Assembly: GCA_003254905.1 (NCBI GenBank)
Contig: QANU01014181.1
Span: 1-64,000, forward strand
Reading direction: 5' to 3'
Length of the DNA: 64,000 nucleotides
DNA from: Nissolia schottii
Taxonomy: Eukaryota > Streptophyta > Magnoliopsida > Fabales > Fabaceae
Shown in pieces: positions 10,954-20,591 of the stretch; the first letter of the stretch is position 1; every line of letters begins with the position of its first letter. The notes under the pieces were generated by a model, which saw only the letters and a list, made by a program, of their open reading frames with translations, had not been told where the DNA came from and searched no databases. The translations under genes were made by a program, and so were the position numbers.

Positions 10954-11672
10954 GCAAAGAGGTTCGCATTTTCTTGGAGGAACTTGGTTAGCTTCTGCTT
11001 GGTAGGTATTGGGAGGTGTTTATTGATTTTTGTTGCCTCTCCTGAATTTTTTCCAAGTTGTACTTCTTCTAGTTCTCCTTCAGGCTGTGGTCGCTCCTCT
11101 TGTGGTCGATCTCGAACGTCGAGGTCTACCATCGTCTCATCTTTGGTTCCCCAATTTTCTTCTATGGCTTTTCTTTTCTGACCAACCTCCAAGCTGGCTT
11201 GGTAGCACCTTCTTGATAATAGTTGGTCAGCCTTTACTGTGATGACTTCCCCTTTCTCTGAGGGAAACTTCATTGTTAAGTGGAGGGTAGATACTACAGC
11301 TCCCAACTTGTTAAGTGTCTTTTAGCTGATTATGGCGTTATATGCTGATGGCCGATCAACCACCAAAAAGTTTACCTTTTCTGTCCGGCTGTTAGGCTTT
11401 GCTCCAAAAGTGACATGTTGGGTGGTGTAGCCATCTAGGTCTATCCTTTCTCCAGTGAAATTGATGAGTTCTGATCGATGGGTTTTCAAATCTGAAGGGT
11501 CTAACCCTAATTTGTTGAAGGCATCGCGGAAAAGGATGTCTGCGGAGCTGCCCTGATCGATCAGGACCCTATTTATTTCGGCATTAACCATGATGAGTGA
11601 TATAATCATTGCGTCATCATGGTCAGGTGCGACTCCCTCCCCGTCTTCATTGGTGAACACGATATTTAGCAT
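10833..11672 (-). pseudogene. Aspartic protease region of Tat element
   Basis: The frame 11672-11322 contains NRVLIDQGSSADILF, the protease active-site region (D-x-GSSAD form usual in this clade), then SAYNAIIS and a stop where related elements read on. It continues after the stop at 11306 (LNKLGAVVSTLHLTMKFP) into a charged linker (PQEERPQPEGELEEV) and the start of the RT region. The same region appears again at 12086-12790 because of the duplicated contig end. Confidence 0.75.
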
Positions 11673-12084
11673 TGGGAGTAGCCTTCGGGGGGGTTGAATT
11701 GCGGGTGGACACGTGCATCACCTCTTTGAGGTGTTTTTTCCGTGCTGATTTGGATACTCCCCCACTCGCGAATTCTCCTGAAATAGTGTTAACAGTTCTG
11801 ACGGGTCTACTCCTTTCATTGTTGGTGTTATCAGGGGAATCGGGGTCTTCATTCCTTCTAGATCTTGTATTCTTTTTGTCCGTCTCAGAGGTCAGGGGAC
11901 CTTCGCCTTTTGGGCTTCTTACCCCTGCTCTTGACGAACTGTGCCATAATGCTTCTTTATTCTCTGATGAGCTCCTCTAGTGCTTCTTTTAAGTCAATGC
12001 AATTGTCGGTTTTGTGGCAGCGAGATTGGTGAAACTCATAATACGGTAAATTGTTTCCTTTGGGGATGTTCCTCAAGGGGCAGG
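10971..12084 (-). repeat. First copy of a 1.1 kb duplicated segment ending at n
   Basis: This stretch and 12090-13200 are nearly identical and in the same orientation. They cover the protease and the gag-protease link. The copy ends at the n at 12085 inside the gag-end codons (PMPCPLRNIPKG region). Confidence 0.85.
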
Positions 12085-12085
12085 N
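12085..12085. other. Contig join (single n)
   Basis: The sequence to its right restarts at a point equivalent to 10971. A true tandem duplication is possible, but an unmerged contig overlap is the simpler reading. Confidence 0.85.
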
Positions 12086-12089
12086 ACAT

Positions 12090-13200
12090 TCTTGGAGGAA
12101 CTTGGTTAGCTTCTGCTTGGTAGGTATTGGGAGGTGTTTATTGATTTTTGTTGCTTCTCCTGGATTTTTTCCAAGTTGTACTTCTTCTAGTTCTCCTTCA
12201 GGCTGTGGTCGCTCCTCTTGTGGTCGATCTCGAACGTCGAGGTCTACCATCGTCTCATCTTTGGTTCCCCAATTTTCTTCTATGGCTTTTCTTTTCTGAC
12301 CAACCTCCAAGCTGGCTTGGTAGCACCTTCTTGATAATAGTTGGTCAGCCTTTACTGTGATGACTTCCCCTTTCTCTGAGGGAAACTTCATTGTTAAGTG
12401 GAGGGTAGATACTACAGCTCCCAACTTGTTAAGTGTCTTTTAGCCGATTAGGGCGTTATATGCTGATGGCCGATCAATCACCAAAAAGTTTACCTTTTCT
12501 GTCCGGCTGTTAGGTTTTGCTCCAAAAGTGACATGTTGGGTGGTGTAGCCATCTAGGTCTATCCTTTCTCCTGTGAAATTGATGAGTTCTGATCGATGGG
12601 TTTTCAAATCTGAAGGGTCTAGCCTTAATTTGTTGAAGGCATCGCGGAAAAGGATGTCTGCGGAGCTGCCCTGATCGATCAGGACCCTATTTATTTCGGC
12701 ATTAACCATGATGAGTGATATAATCATTGCGTCATCATGGTCAGGTGCGACTCCCTCCCCGTCTTCATTGGTGAACACGATATTTAGCATTGGGAGTAGC
12801 CTTCGGGGGGGTTGAATTGCGGGTGGACACGTGCATCACCTCTTTGAGGTGTTTTTTCCGTGCTGATTTGGATACTCCCCCACTCGCGAATCCTCCTGAA
12901 ATAGTGTTAACAGTTCTGACGGGTCTACTCCTTTCATTGTTGGTTTATCAGGGGAATCGGGGTCTTCATTCCTTCTAGCTCTTGTATTCTTTTTGTCCGT
13001 CTCAGAGGTCAGGGGACCTTCGCCTTTTGGGCTTCTTACCCCTGCTCTTGACGAACTGTGCCATAATGCTTCTTTATTCTCTGATGAGCTCCTCTAGTGC
13101 TTCTTTTAAGTCAATGCAATTGTCGGTTTTGTGGCAGCGAGATTGGTGAAACTCATAATACGGTAAATTGTTTCCTTTGGGGATGTTCCTCAAGGGGCAG
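12090..13200 (-). repeat. Second copy of the 1.1 kb duplicated segment
   Basis: It includes another protease frame (12790-12440, again with NRVLIDQGSSADILF, ending SAYNALIG then a stop) and its downstream linker, which is cut off by the n at 12085. A few substitutions distinguish it from 10971-12084, such as the codons NALIG against NAIIS. Confidence 0.85.
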
Positions 13201-14390
13201 GGCATCGGAAGGTAGACTACGTTGACAATCTCCTTCAGAATTTGGGAGGGAGTTGTTAACTCGGACCAATTCCGGAATTTGCCAGATTTTGGCTGGCGCC
13301 CATCCTTCTGTGGTAGGTCTTGGTTTGGCTTACCGGGTGGTTTGAAATCTTTTCTTTGCATGGCTTTTCTTCCTTCTTCCCTGTTGATGTGTACTTCTGC
13401 TCTTCTGTTAAATTCTTCGAATGTCTTTTGTTCTTGTCCAAGGACTTCTTCTGAGAACGGGGTCCTTGGGCGGACTCCAAAACAAAGTGCCATCAACCTT
13501 TGTTCGACGGTGATGTTTTCTACCAGGTTTGCTTCCTTGGCGAAGCGTTCCAAGTAATTGCGCAAGGATTTGTTCTCTCCTTGGTTAATGCTCAAGAGGC
13601 CAACGGCTGTCTTTGGTTGTCTTTTGCTGGTGGTGAATTGTAGCACGAATTTCTAGGACAGATCTTCAAAACTTGTGATTGACCTTTTAGGTAGGGAGAA
13701 CAACCACTTCTCTGCTGGTCCTGCGAGGGTTAGTGGGAACGCCCTGCAAAGGACGACATTGGGTGCTTGCATCAACCAGGTTTTGGACTTGAATGTCGTG
13801 AGGTGCTCCTGTGGGTCTGAGGTTCCATCATAGGCTTTCACAGTCTGAGGGAGCGCGAAGTTCTTTGGCGGGTTAACGCGAAAAATTTCATCGGAGAACG
13901 GGCTGTCATTCACGATGGATCCTTCATTCCTCCGTTGCTCCTCGGAGCCTTGGGTTGGGTCTGAGTGGACGGAACCTTCAGTGTCTGAATCTACAGTCCG
14001 TCTCGGAGAGTTTTTGTGTCGGCTGTGCCGCTCACGGTGGCTCATGTGTTGGGAATGTCGAGATGGGACTAGGGAGTGTCGTCGAGGAAGACTTCTGCGT
14101 CGTTGCTTTGGGGAAGGAGTCCTGTTGGACTTCTTCCGCTTCGGGGCTGGGGATGGGGTCCTCTTTTTGTTCTTGACGTGCTGGGGGTGGGGACCTTTCC
14201 CGAGTTTGGGGCCTAGGGTGGTCCTCACGTTGCAAAAAGGTAGGTCCCCTATTGTCCCCCCTTTGGTCCCGATCCCATCGCTCCTTTTTCCTAGATTTGT
14301 CTCTCCGCTCCAAAGCTTTGAGCCGTCGTTCTTGCTGGAGCCCGAGGATAACCTCGTATGGATCCGTGTTGTTCTGAGAATTTGGAACAA
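13074..14390 (-). pseudogene. gag of Tat element
   Basis: The N-terminal part (14390-13900) is basic and rich in Arg, Ser and His. It is followed by the retrotransposon gag fold: PPKNFALPQTVKAYDG, PQEHLTTFK, AFPLTLAGPAEKW, SITSFEDLS. A stop codon at 13653-13655 interrupts it one codon before KFVLQFTTSKRQ, then the frame continues to 13074 with LERFAKEANLVENI and a C-terminal YYEFHQSRCHKTDNCIDLK, the zinc-knuckle-like segment of this clade. Gag builds the particle that packages element RNA. The single in-frame stop would truncate it after the first half of the fold. Confidence 0.8.
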
Positions 14391-14623
14391 CTACCTGGGA
14401 TGGGATATGTCGTCCATTGGGTTCTCGACGATCTACATCGTTTTCCTTTGTTATGGATGTAGTCCGTCTCGAGGGTCAAGTTCCTGGTGCTGCGAGTTCC
14501 CGACTTCCCCTTGAAGGATCCCCTGTCGGACTTGGGGGGAGGGGGGTTCGCAGCGACGTTGTTGGCTTCAATCAGGGCACCAGTAGAGGGGGTGAGCTGA
14601 CACTTATGAGACAGTATCAAGGT
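14391..14623. other. 5' leader of Tat element
   Basis: Region between gag and primer-binding site on the minus strand. Overlapping short frames are present on both strands but none is recognisable. It probably holds the packaging signal and leader. Confidence 0.4.
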
Positions 14624-14642
14624 TCCCCACAGACGGCGCCAA
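14624..14642 (-). promoter_or_regulatory. Primer-binding site of Tat element
   Basis: Next to the 5' LTR the minus strand reads TTGGCGCCGTCTGTGGGGA. A TGGCGCC start is typical of plant gypsy elements primed by tRNA-Asp rather than initiator Met tRNA. The tRNA identity is from memory of the family and was not searched. Confidence 0.65.
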
Positions 14643-15221
14643 TGTTCGCAAGTAATTCGTATGAGGTACGAGATTACCTGAACGGTAAGGGAGGCGCCTT
14701 GATGGAAGCTCTAAGTTTGAGGGCGAAGGCTCCGAGCGGGTTCGGAGAGAGTGCGGCAGCGGGGTGTACCTGCAAAGGCACTCTGACGCTCAAGTAAGGA
14801 CAAGGATTAGGAGAATTCTCTAAGAGGAGAGTGAGAGGTACCTGGTGACCTGAGGGGTCGTGTGCTTTTATAGATGAGCTTAGAGTGCAAAGATAGAGGT
14901 AAGATAGAGATAAAGCGAGGGGGTTTGCTTATCCGCTCTGCGGTTTATCTTTTCCCGCTTATCCAAGAGTTGGTTGCGGGCTGGGGAGGAGAGGTTGCTG
15001 CTACCTCCTCTTGGCCTTGTTGGGCCGGACCGAGTTCGGAGTCTTTGGGCTTATGAACTTCTCCTCCTCTAAGCGCCATGAGGCTTCTCTTTTTGGGCCG
15101 ATCCAACCAAGGGGCCTCTTCTGCTCCTTAGTGTGTTGGGCCCTTCGGGTCTTTAGAGAATGTGAGCTCCTCTCCCTCTTAGAGGGTTAAAGCTCTCGGA
15201 TCCGACTTTTAGCCCGTAATA
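14643..15221 (-). repeat. 5' LTR of the Tat element
   Basis: Matches 634-1288. Its end reads cccgtaata, so the terminal CA has changed to TA. The minus-strand LTR should carry the promoter; no clear TATA box was picked out with confidence. Confidence 0.88.
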
Positions 15222-15226
15222 GATGT
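15222..15226. repeat. Target-site duplication of Tat element, right
   Basis: gatgt, identical to 629-633, follows the LTR directly. Confidence 0.85.
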
Positions 15227-16300
15227 CTAAGCCTTAAGTGCCATAGAAGATACTTGGTATCAACATCTTTATGTATTTGAATTATTGAGCTATTAACAAA
15301 TGGAGAAACCCTACCAAACAAAGTCTTAGGAGGAGATAACCTATGACCCGAAGGAAAATATTCAAACTTGTAGATTCCATTGCAACCAATTTTTCCTTGA
15401 AGCAGGACTTGGTGGACGGCCTGGGATTTCGCAAAACACTCAATTGGGTGAAATTCAAAGTAGAGCTGATTATATCTTTCCTATCCACTCATATTGGCTA
15501 AATTCTTGGTGATGTTGGGCATATGAAGTAACTTAGTGACCAAGAAAGTGATGGATTGAAAGGAGGATAAACTTTGGAAGAGCCTACATGAGTAGATAGG
15601 CCTTGTTCATTACAGACGTGTAGCTGCTCCAAGCCAATGCTTTGCATCAAATTATTCAAACCATAGGAAAACAATAGGTTGGGAGAAGAATTGCCAAACC
15701 ACTGCCACTGGAGCTTCCAAACTCAAATCCTTGCATGGAGGCCAACGAAGTACTTTCAACGGTGTAGATGCAGGTAGGAGCACAGGAAGTGGCCAATCAA
15801 TGTTGTTGCCAGAGCGCTGACTGAAATGGGTCACTAGAAGAGGATAGTGGAGGGAAATGATAGCCAACCATCGTTGGTGGATCCGCATGTGGTGGTCAAA
15901 GGGGGATGTGGTTAGTGGTGGAGGCACGCGCCAAATGGTGGTAGTGCTTCAATTTCACGGTAGAAGTCCTGAATGGAAATGAGATGCTAGAGGGGGAAAT
16001 CCAGAATTATGCCACTCAAAGTCGTCCTTTACCCTAATGTGCCAAGCTCGAATAAGTAAATCAATGAGGGACGAAAGGGGGTTTTGATAAAAGAAACTAT
16101 CTTTTAGATGTCACGAGCCAAGGCCAAATAAAAAATGGTCAGGCTGGTAAATTTTAATATGCTGAGCCCAATTCCATCGAGCAGTTGTAGAAAAACAAGA
16201 CCTTATGTCCAATTAGGTTATGAGAATGAAGCTTCTTGGAAGAATAACAGGTGGCACTCATTCAAATCTGCAGAGCTTGAGACATATCAAATTTGAGTAG
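15227..16300 (-). mobile_element. Ty1/copia remnant, gag end to GAG-pre-integrase
   Basis: Reading right to left with frameshifts, recognisable pieces are: a poor gag end, a stretch around 15660-15600 (NEQGLSTHVGSSKVYPPF), then LLHMPNITKNLANMSG, LYFEFHPIECFAKSQ, VHQVLLQGKIGCNGIYKF and, at 15240-15260, DTKYLLWHLRLRHP. These follow the order of the protease end and GAG-pre-integrase domain of legume copia elements (LLHVPxITKNLxSVSKF, YFEFHPxxCxVKSQ). The Tat element inserted within this domain. Stops and frame changes show an old, dead copy. The part beyond about 15950 is not recognised. Confidence 0.65.
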
Positions 16301-16359
16301 AGCTAGAGGCACTATACAAATCTTTTGGGTTGTTGGTCTAGGAGTTCCAGTGGAATTTT

Positions 16360-16489
16360 CTACCTTACAAGCCTAACTGCATCCATATTTTTCAAGGCAT
16401 GGGACCTTGGCAGAATTCATCAGTGTTATGATTCCAAACCATAAGCTTGAAGACAAGGTGAATCTTTATTTGGGCTTTGGGGGAGTATT
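16360..16489 (+). mobile_element. 3' end of a gypsy polyprotein and polypurine tract
   Basis: A short frame ending in HKLEDKVNLYLG followed by gggctttgggggagtatt resembles the last codons of legume gypsy pol (LEDKV) and a polypurine tract directly before a TG-starting LTR. The chromovirus at 22361-22376 shows the same arrangement. The upstream body of the element is not in the window. Confidence 0.45.
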
Positions 16490-16605
16490 TGATAGGAATA
16501 GGACACTATCAGTTAGTTGCATGTTAGGGAGTAGCTGGTAATAATAGGTATTAGGAGCGTTAAGATGCTTCAATTGAGAAGTTAGGAATGCAGGAACTAG
16601 TAGGG

Positions 16606-16623
16606 TGTAATGGCACCAAATAT
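16606..16623. repeat. LINE target-site duplication, left
   Basis: tgtaatggcaccaaatat, repeated exactly at 17245-17262. Duplications of this length are typical of LINE insertion. Confidence 0.92.
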
Positions 16624-17244
16624 TCTACTACTACAACAACTAAGCCTTATCCCACTATGTGGGGTCGGCTACTTGGATCAAATGACGCCATAGTGCTCTG
16701 TTTTATACCATCTCCGCATTTAAGCCATTAGCTTCCAAATCTTTTCTTATAATTTCCTCTATAGTTTTTCTAGGTCTCCCTCTACCCCTAGCTACTAGGC
16801 TACCCATCATTTAATCTACTCTTTTTATCGGGGCTTTGTTAGGTCTTTTCCTCACATGTCTAAACCATCTAAGGCGAGAGATTCTACCATCTTTTCTATT
16901 CTAGGTGCTACCCTAACCTTCTCTCTAATACATTCATTTCTAATCCTATCCCGTCTAGTGTGTCCACTCATCCATCTCAACATCCTCATTTCTGCAACAT
17001 GGAGTTTGTTTTCATGCTGATTTTTTACCGCTCGACACTTTGTTTCATCTAACATTGTTGGTCTTACAATTGTGCAATAGAATTTTCCCTTAAGTTTGAG
17101 TGGTACCCTTTTATCACATAGAACTCCTAAAGCACTCATCCATTTCATCCAATCGGCTTGGATTCTATGGTTTACATCCCTTCTCTCTCTCTCCATCATC
17201 TTAAATAATGGCTCCTACCAGAACTATATCATTTGCAAAAAGCA
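16624..17244 (-). mobile_element. 5'-truncated LINE (non-LTR retrotransposon)
   Basis: The minus strand encodes the extreme C-terminal part of a LINE reverse transcriptase polyprotein: [54 protein letters not shown], then, after a frameshift near 16875, RGRGRPRKTIEEIIRKDLE. The RT catalytic core is absent, so the copy is heavily 5'-truncated. The 3' tail is a simple repeat (gttgttgtagtagtaga) rather than poly-A. The exact 18-bp direct repeats at 16606 and 17245 fix both ends. This 3' module is abundant in legume genomes. Confidence 0.9.
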
Positions 17245-17262
17245 TGTAATGGCACCAAATAT
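17245..17262. repeat. LINE target-site duplication, right
   Basis: Exact copy of 16606-16623. Confidence 0.92.
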
Positions 17263-17646
17263 AATCAAGGAAAATGTTGAATATATTATTGATATGGAGG
17301 TAAAATAGAAACAAGGATTGGTAGCTCTTCTAGAGACTGCCTACTCTCCTAATTCTAGTCTAGGGTTCACAATTTCTAATCCCTAATGTATTATGCCCAA
17401 TCTTAAATAGACTCACTAATAACCTAATTAACTAACTGAAATTACAAAATAACCATTAATCCCTAATCCTTATATTTTGGGCTCGCTCACTTATAACCTA
17501 ATAAATAATTTCGCGCCGGCACGTGACATAGAGCAGGGGATCTCTCGAATATCCTACACTATTGTACATCCGTTGAAAAATATACACTTTCCTGGGTTTG
17601 TTGCTGTTCTTTGATCCAGTTCTGTCAACTGAGTTCTTTCATAACA

Positions 17647-18139
17647 ACTCTAACATCCCCGAATATTTTTCATTTCGCTAGGTCATCATTTACTCTAATC
17701 TTTTCTTTGTGAAATGTGGAGTAAAATATTTGTCTACGACGAAAAAGTAAAATAAGCAATACTTATTACTTTTCATGTCTTTGGAGCCTATTATATAAGC
17801 ATGGTATAAACAAAAAGTACTTTGCTGCCAACAAATAATTGATGAATTCCTTACTTGTGATTACATATTTTATTCTTCCTGCATTTCATGTACATATTCT
17901 TCTCTGGTAACCGGTAGTAAGTTTAGTCCTTTTTTTTTTGTCAGCGTGAAACTCTGATAATGAATATAAATGGGTTTTTATATAGATTAGGCACGTCGTG
18001 GTATAAATGGTTTTTTGCAGAGGGATAGTACCTTCCCATCTTGGTTTCTATATTTACTGAAATATAAGTCAGAGTCTCTGTTTTCTGTTCCTTATTACCT
18101 CTCCTTGTGAAGGGAGTCGGCTGACAACTTCTATTTCAG
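17647..18139 (+). other. Intron of DRG gene (3' part)
   Basis: AT-rich sequence ending in a pyrimidine stretch and ttctatttcag acceptor. The segment from about 17949 to 18109 recurs at 22580-22738 with about four differences. Confidence 0.7.
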
Positions 18140-19084
18140 ATCCTTTTTCGGGAGGATGCCACTGTGGATGATCTCATAGATGTTATTGAAGGAAACCGTA
18201 AATACATGAAGTGTGTATATGTCTACAACAAGATAGATGTTATTGGTATTGATGATGTGGACAGATTAGCCCGCCAACCGAATTCTGTTGTCATTAGCTG
18301 CAATTTGAAGGTAGTTTCATTATTTTCAGTGTCACTCAGAAGAGTTTTGACATTAGACAGAGTTTCACAGAGCAATAGATTTTTTTTTTCTTTTGCCTTT
18401 TCGCAGTTCTTATGTCAGTAACTCGCAAGTTTGTGTTCTTGTAAACAGCTGAACTTAGACAGATTACTTTCGAGGATGTGGGATGAAATGGGTCTGGTTA
18501 GAGTTTACACAAAACCACAAGGCCAGCAGCCTGATTTCGCCGACCCTGTTGTTCTCTCCGCTGTATGTTCTTTATTCTTGTTCAGAACCAGTGTTCCATA
18601 TTCTACTCATCTCCATTGAACAGCCTTTGGCCAATTCTCAAGTATTGTCTAATCCATCGGTAGAAAAATCACTCTCTCTGGCAAATTGTTGCAGGATAGA
18701 GGTGGCTGTACTGTAGAAGACTTCTGCAACCACATACATAGAAGCTTGGTGAAGGAAGTGAAGTATGTCCTGGTTTGGGGCACAAGTGCGAGGCACTACC
18801 CGCAACACTGTGGCCTGAGTCACCTCCTTCGCGACGAGGACGTGGTTCAGATCGTTAAGAAAAAGGTCAGAAAAGCTACCCTTTTATCTTGTTTTTTCTA
18901 CTATTGGACTGATCTTTTTTTGTTCAAATTGCATGTCCTAACTCATTTGTGATGATGAGAGATTGAACATTTGGTATGTATCCTTCAGGAGAAGGAAGGA
19001 GAAGGAAGGGGTCGATTCAAGTCCCATTCCACAGCTCCTGCTCGGATATCCGACAGAGAGAAGAAGGCGCCGCTTAAGACATAA
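18140..19084 (+). CDS. DRG: DRG-family GTP-binding protein, C-terminal four exons (partial)
   Basis: Exons are 18140-18310, 18449-18562, 18695-18865 and 18989-19084, all with GT-AG borders and matching phase, giving 183 residues. The first exon holds the G4 motif (VYNKIDVIG) and a G5-like VISCN. The rest is the TGS domain ([58 protein letters not shown]). The C-terminal tail [20 protein letters not shown] matches plant DRG proteins related to human DRG2. Such proteins are about 400 residues and bind translating ribosomes with a DFRP partner. The P-loop, switch regions and start are missing: they should lie upstream, beyond the retrotransposon cluster or outside the window. Whether the gene is still spliced across about 18 kb of elements cannot be told. 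Confidence 0.93.
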
Positions 19085-19277
19085 TCACATTACAGGTGGA
19101 TTGGGAGATAATGACTACAGGCTGGTGATATATTATCCAGAAAGCAATGGTCTCTTCCTGATTGCCCATGCAGCATAGAATTGAATGTGTTTCATTCTGT
19201 GAGCTTTAACTTGGTGGAGCACGTAGGTTGTCGCACCCATGTGTTGTAATTTATAATAACGTGTGTGATTTTTGATN
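19085..19277 (+). other. 3' flank of DRG gene
   Basis: Probable 3' UTR and flank up to the contig end. The words ttgtaatttataataac occur near 19244-19260, but no clear poly(A) signal was identified. Confidence 0.5.
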
Positions 19278-19278
19278 G
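19278..19278. other. Contig join (single n)
   Basis: DRG flank on the left, gypsy protease coding sequence on the right, with no overlap visible. Confidence 0.85.
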
Positions 19279-19284
19279 CGTAGG

Positions 19285-20392
19285 ATGCTGTGACAATTTC
19301 AAGTGGCGGATGCAAGGTTATGAGTTTACTACCTCTGCTATAGCCATACCATTAAGTAGCTGTGACTTAATTTTAGGGATGCAGTGGCTTAGGCAATGGG
19401 GTACCATATCATGGGATTTTGGCAATTTGGTGATGGAATTTCTCCGAGGCACTACGAAGGTCCAATTGGTTGCCGAGAAGGGGGCGAGTAATAGAGTTGT
19501 TGATGCTGCCAAAATCAACCAAATTTTGGTTGAGGAAAGGTTCTGTTACATGCTACAATTGCTGCCTTGCAAGGACAATGCGGTCTGCTGTTCCGTGGTG
19601 GCTGAGGCTGAGTGTAATAGCCAGACCGAAACACAGCGAGCTGCTCTACTGGATGAGTTTCGGGATGTGTTTGCAGAACCTACACAATTACCGCCATTTA
19701 GAGGCCTCCATGATCATCACATAGTGCTGAAGGAGGGGTCGAATCCCACTGCTGCGCGGCCCTATAGGTATCCGCCCGCTCAAAAAGATGTGATTGACAA
19801 CACGGTTAAAGAGCTACTGGCGTCCGGGGTGATCCAACCCAGCTCTTCACCATTTGCTGCACCGGTGGTGCTGGTCAAGAAGAAGGACGGGAGTTGGAGG
19901 ATGTGTGTGGACTATCGCCGGCTAAATGACATGACAATCAAAGCTAAGTTCCCAATTCCATTAGTGGAGGACTTGCTGGATGAATTGGGGGGGCTAAGGT
20001 TTTCTCCAAGCTTGACCTACGAGCGGGGTATCATCAAATCCGCATGAGGCCAGAGGATGTGGAAAAGACGGCGTTCCAAACCCACGGTGGGCAGTTTGAA
20101 TACGTGGTGATGCCTTTCGGGTTGTCCAACGCACCCGCCACCTTCCAAGGTGCTATGAACTCTATCTTTGCTCCTTTGCTTAGGAAGTGTGTCCTTATAT
20201 TCTTTGATGATATTTTGGTCTATAGCTCGTGTTTTGAGGACCATGTGCAGCACCTACGGGCTGTATTGTCTATTCTGCGGATTAACCAATTTTTTGCAAA
20301 GGAAAGCAAGTGTGTTTTTTTTACTCCCAAGATTGAGTACCTCGGCCACTTCATCTCGGCTGAAGGGGTTACCACAGACCCGGCCAAGGTGG
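19285..20392 (+). pseudogene. Chromovirus-type gypsy: protease end and reverse transcriptase
   Basis: The frame opens inside the protease/linker (SSCDLILGMQWLRQWG is the typical 'DxILGMxWL' end of the protease). It then enters RT: NPTAARPYRYPPAQK, SPFAAPVVLVKKKDGSWRM, CVDYRRLND. A one-base loss near 20003 ([15 protein letters not shown] follows in another frame) breaks it. RT continues from 20044 with [19 protein letters not shown] and the catalytic [10 protein letters not shown], to [17 protein letters not shown], where another LTR interrupts it at 20393. Upstream gag is not present because the contig starts at 19279. Confidence 0.88.
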
Positions 20393-20590
20393 TGATAAGT
20401 GCCAACTTTATACAATTTTGACCTAATGAAAAGGCACTTATTTGCTTATGTTTTAAAGAATTATCTAACTAAATTCCCCAATTTTGTAGGATTTATAATA
20501 TATTATAAATATGGATGCAAGCATAATTAAATGAAGAAAATCCCACAAAGAATGAAGCATAGAGCAAAGAGATGACAAAGCAAGAAAAGT
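20393..20590 (+). mobile_element. Start of a nested LTR (truncated by contig end)
   Basis: Directly after the codons for DPAKV the sequence changes to tgataagtgccaactttata and becomes AT-rich and non-coding until the n. A TG start followed by this type of sequence fits the 5' end of an LTR inserted in pol. No partner or target duplication can be seen because the contig ends. Confidence 0.5.
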
Positions 20591-20591
20591 N
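20591..20591. other. Contig join (single n)
   Basis: The gypsy pol resumes just after it inside RNase H. About 100 codons between RT and RNase H are missing. Confidence 0.85.

Larger units (their letters stand above)
634..15221 (-). mobile_element. Ty3/gypsy element, Tat lineage, with both LTRs
   Basis: The two LTRs share their left edge (tgttcgcaag at 634 and 14643) and right edge (cccgtaaca / cccgtaata at 1288 and 15221). The 5-bp sequence gatgt flanks them at 629-633 and 15222-15226, so this is one insertion. Transcription runs right to left: LTR, PBS, gag, protease, RT, RNase H, a second RNase H of archaeal type, integrase, then an opposite-strand gene before the 3' LTR. The second RNase H and the 3' antisense gene are known traits of Tat elements such as Grande and Retand. 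Stops and frameshifts in gag, protease and RT make it non-autonomous. Its 14.6 kb is inflated by an inverted duplication (2096-8508) and two duplicated contig ends (at 7900 and 12085). Confidence 0.9.
16490..17646 (+). repeat. Probable 3' LTR of a gypsy element, with a LINE inside
   Basis: It begins tgataggaatagg right after the polypurine tract and can end at ...ttcataaca (17646). Without the LINE its length would be about 518 bp. No partner LTR is present in the window, so the right edge is an estimate. Confidence 0.4.

Noticed and set aside
12440-12790. A second protease gene
   Set aside because: It is the duplicate of 11322-11672 caused by the contig overlap at 12085.
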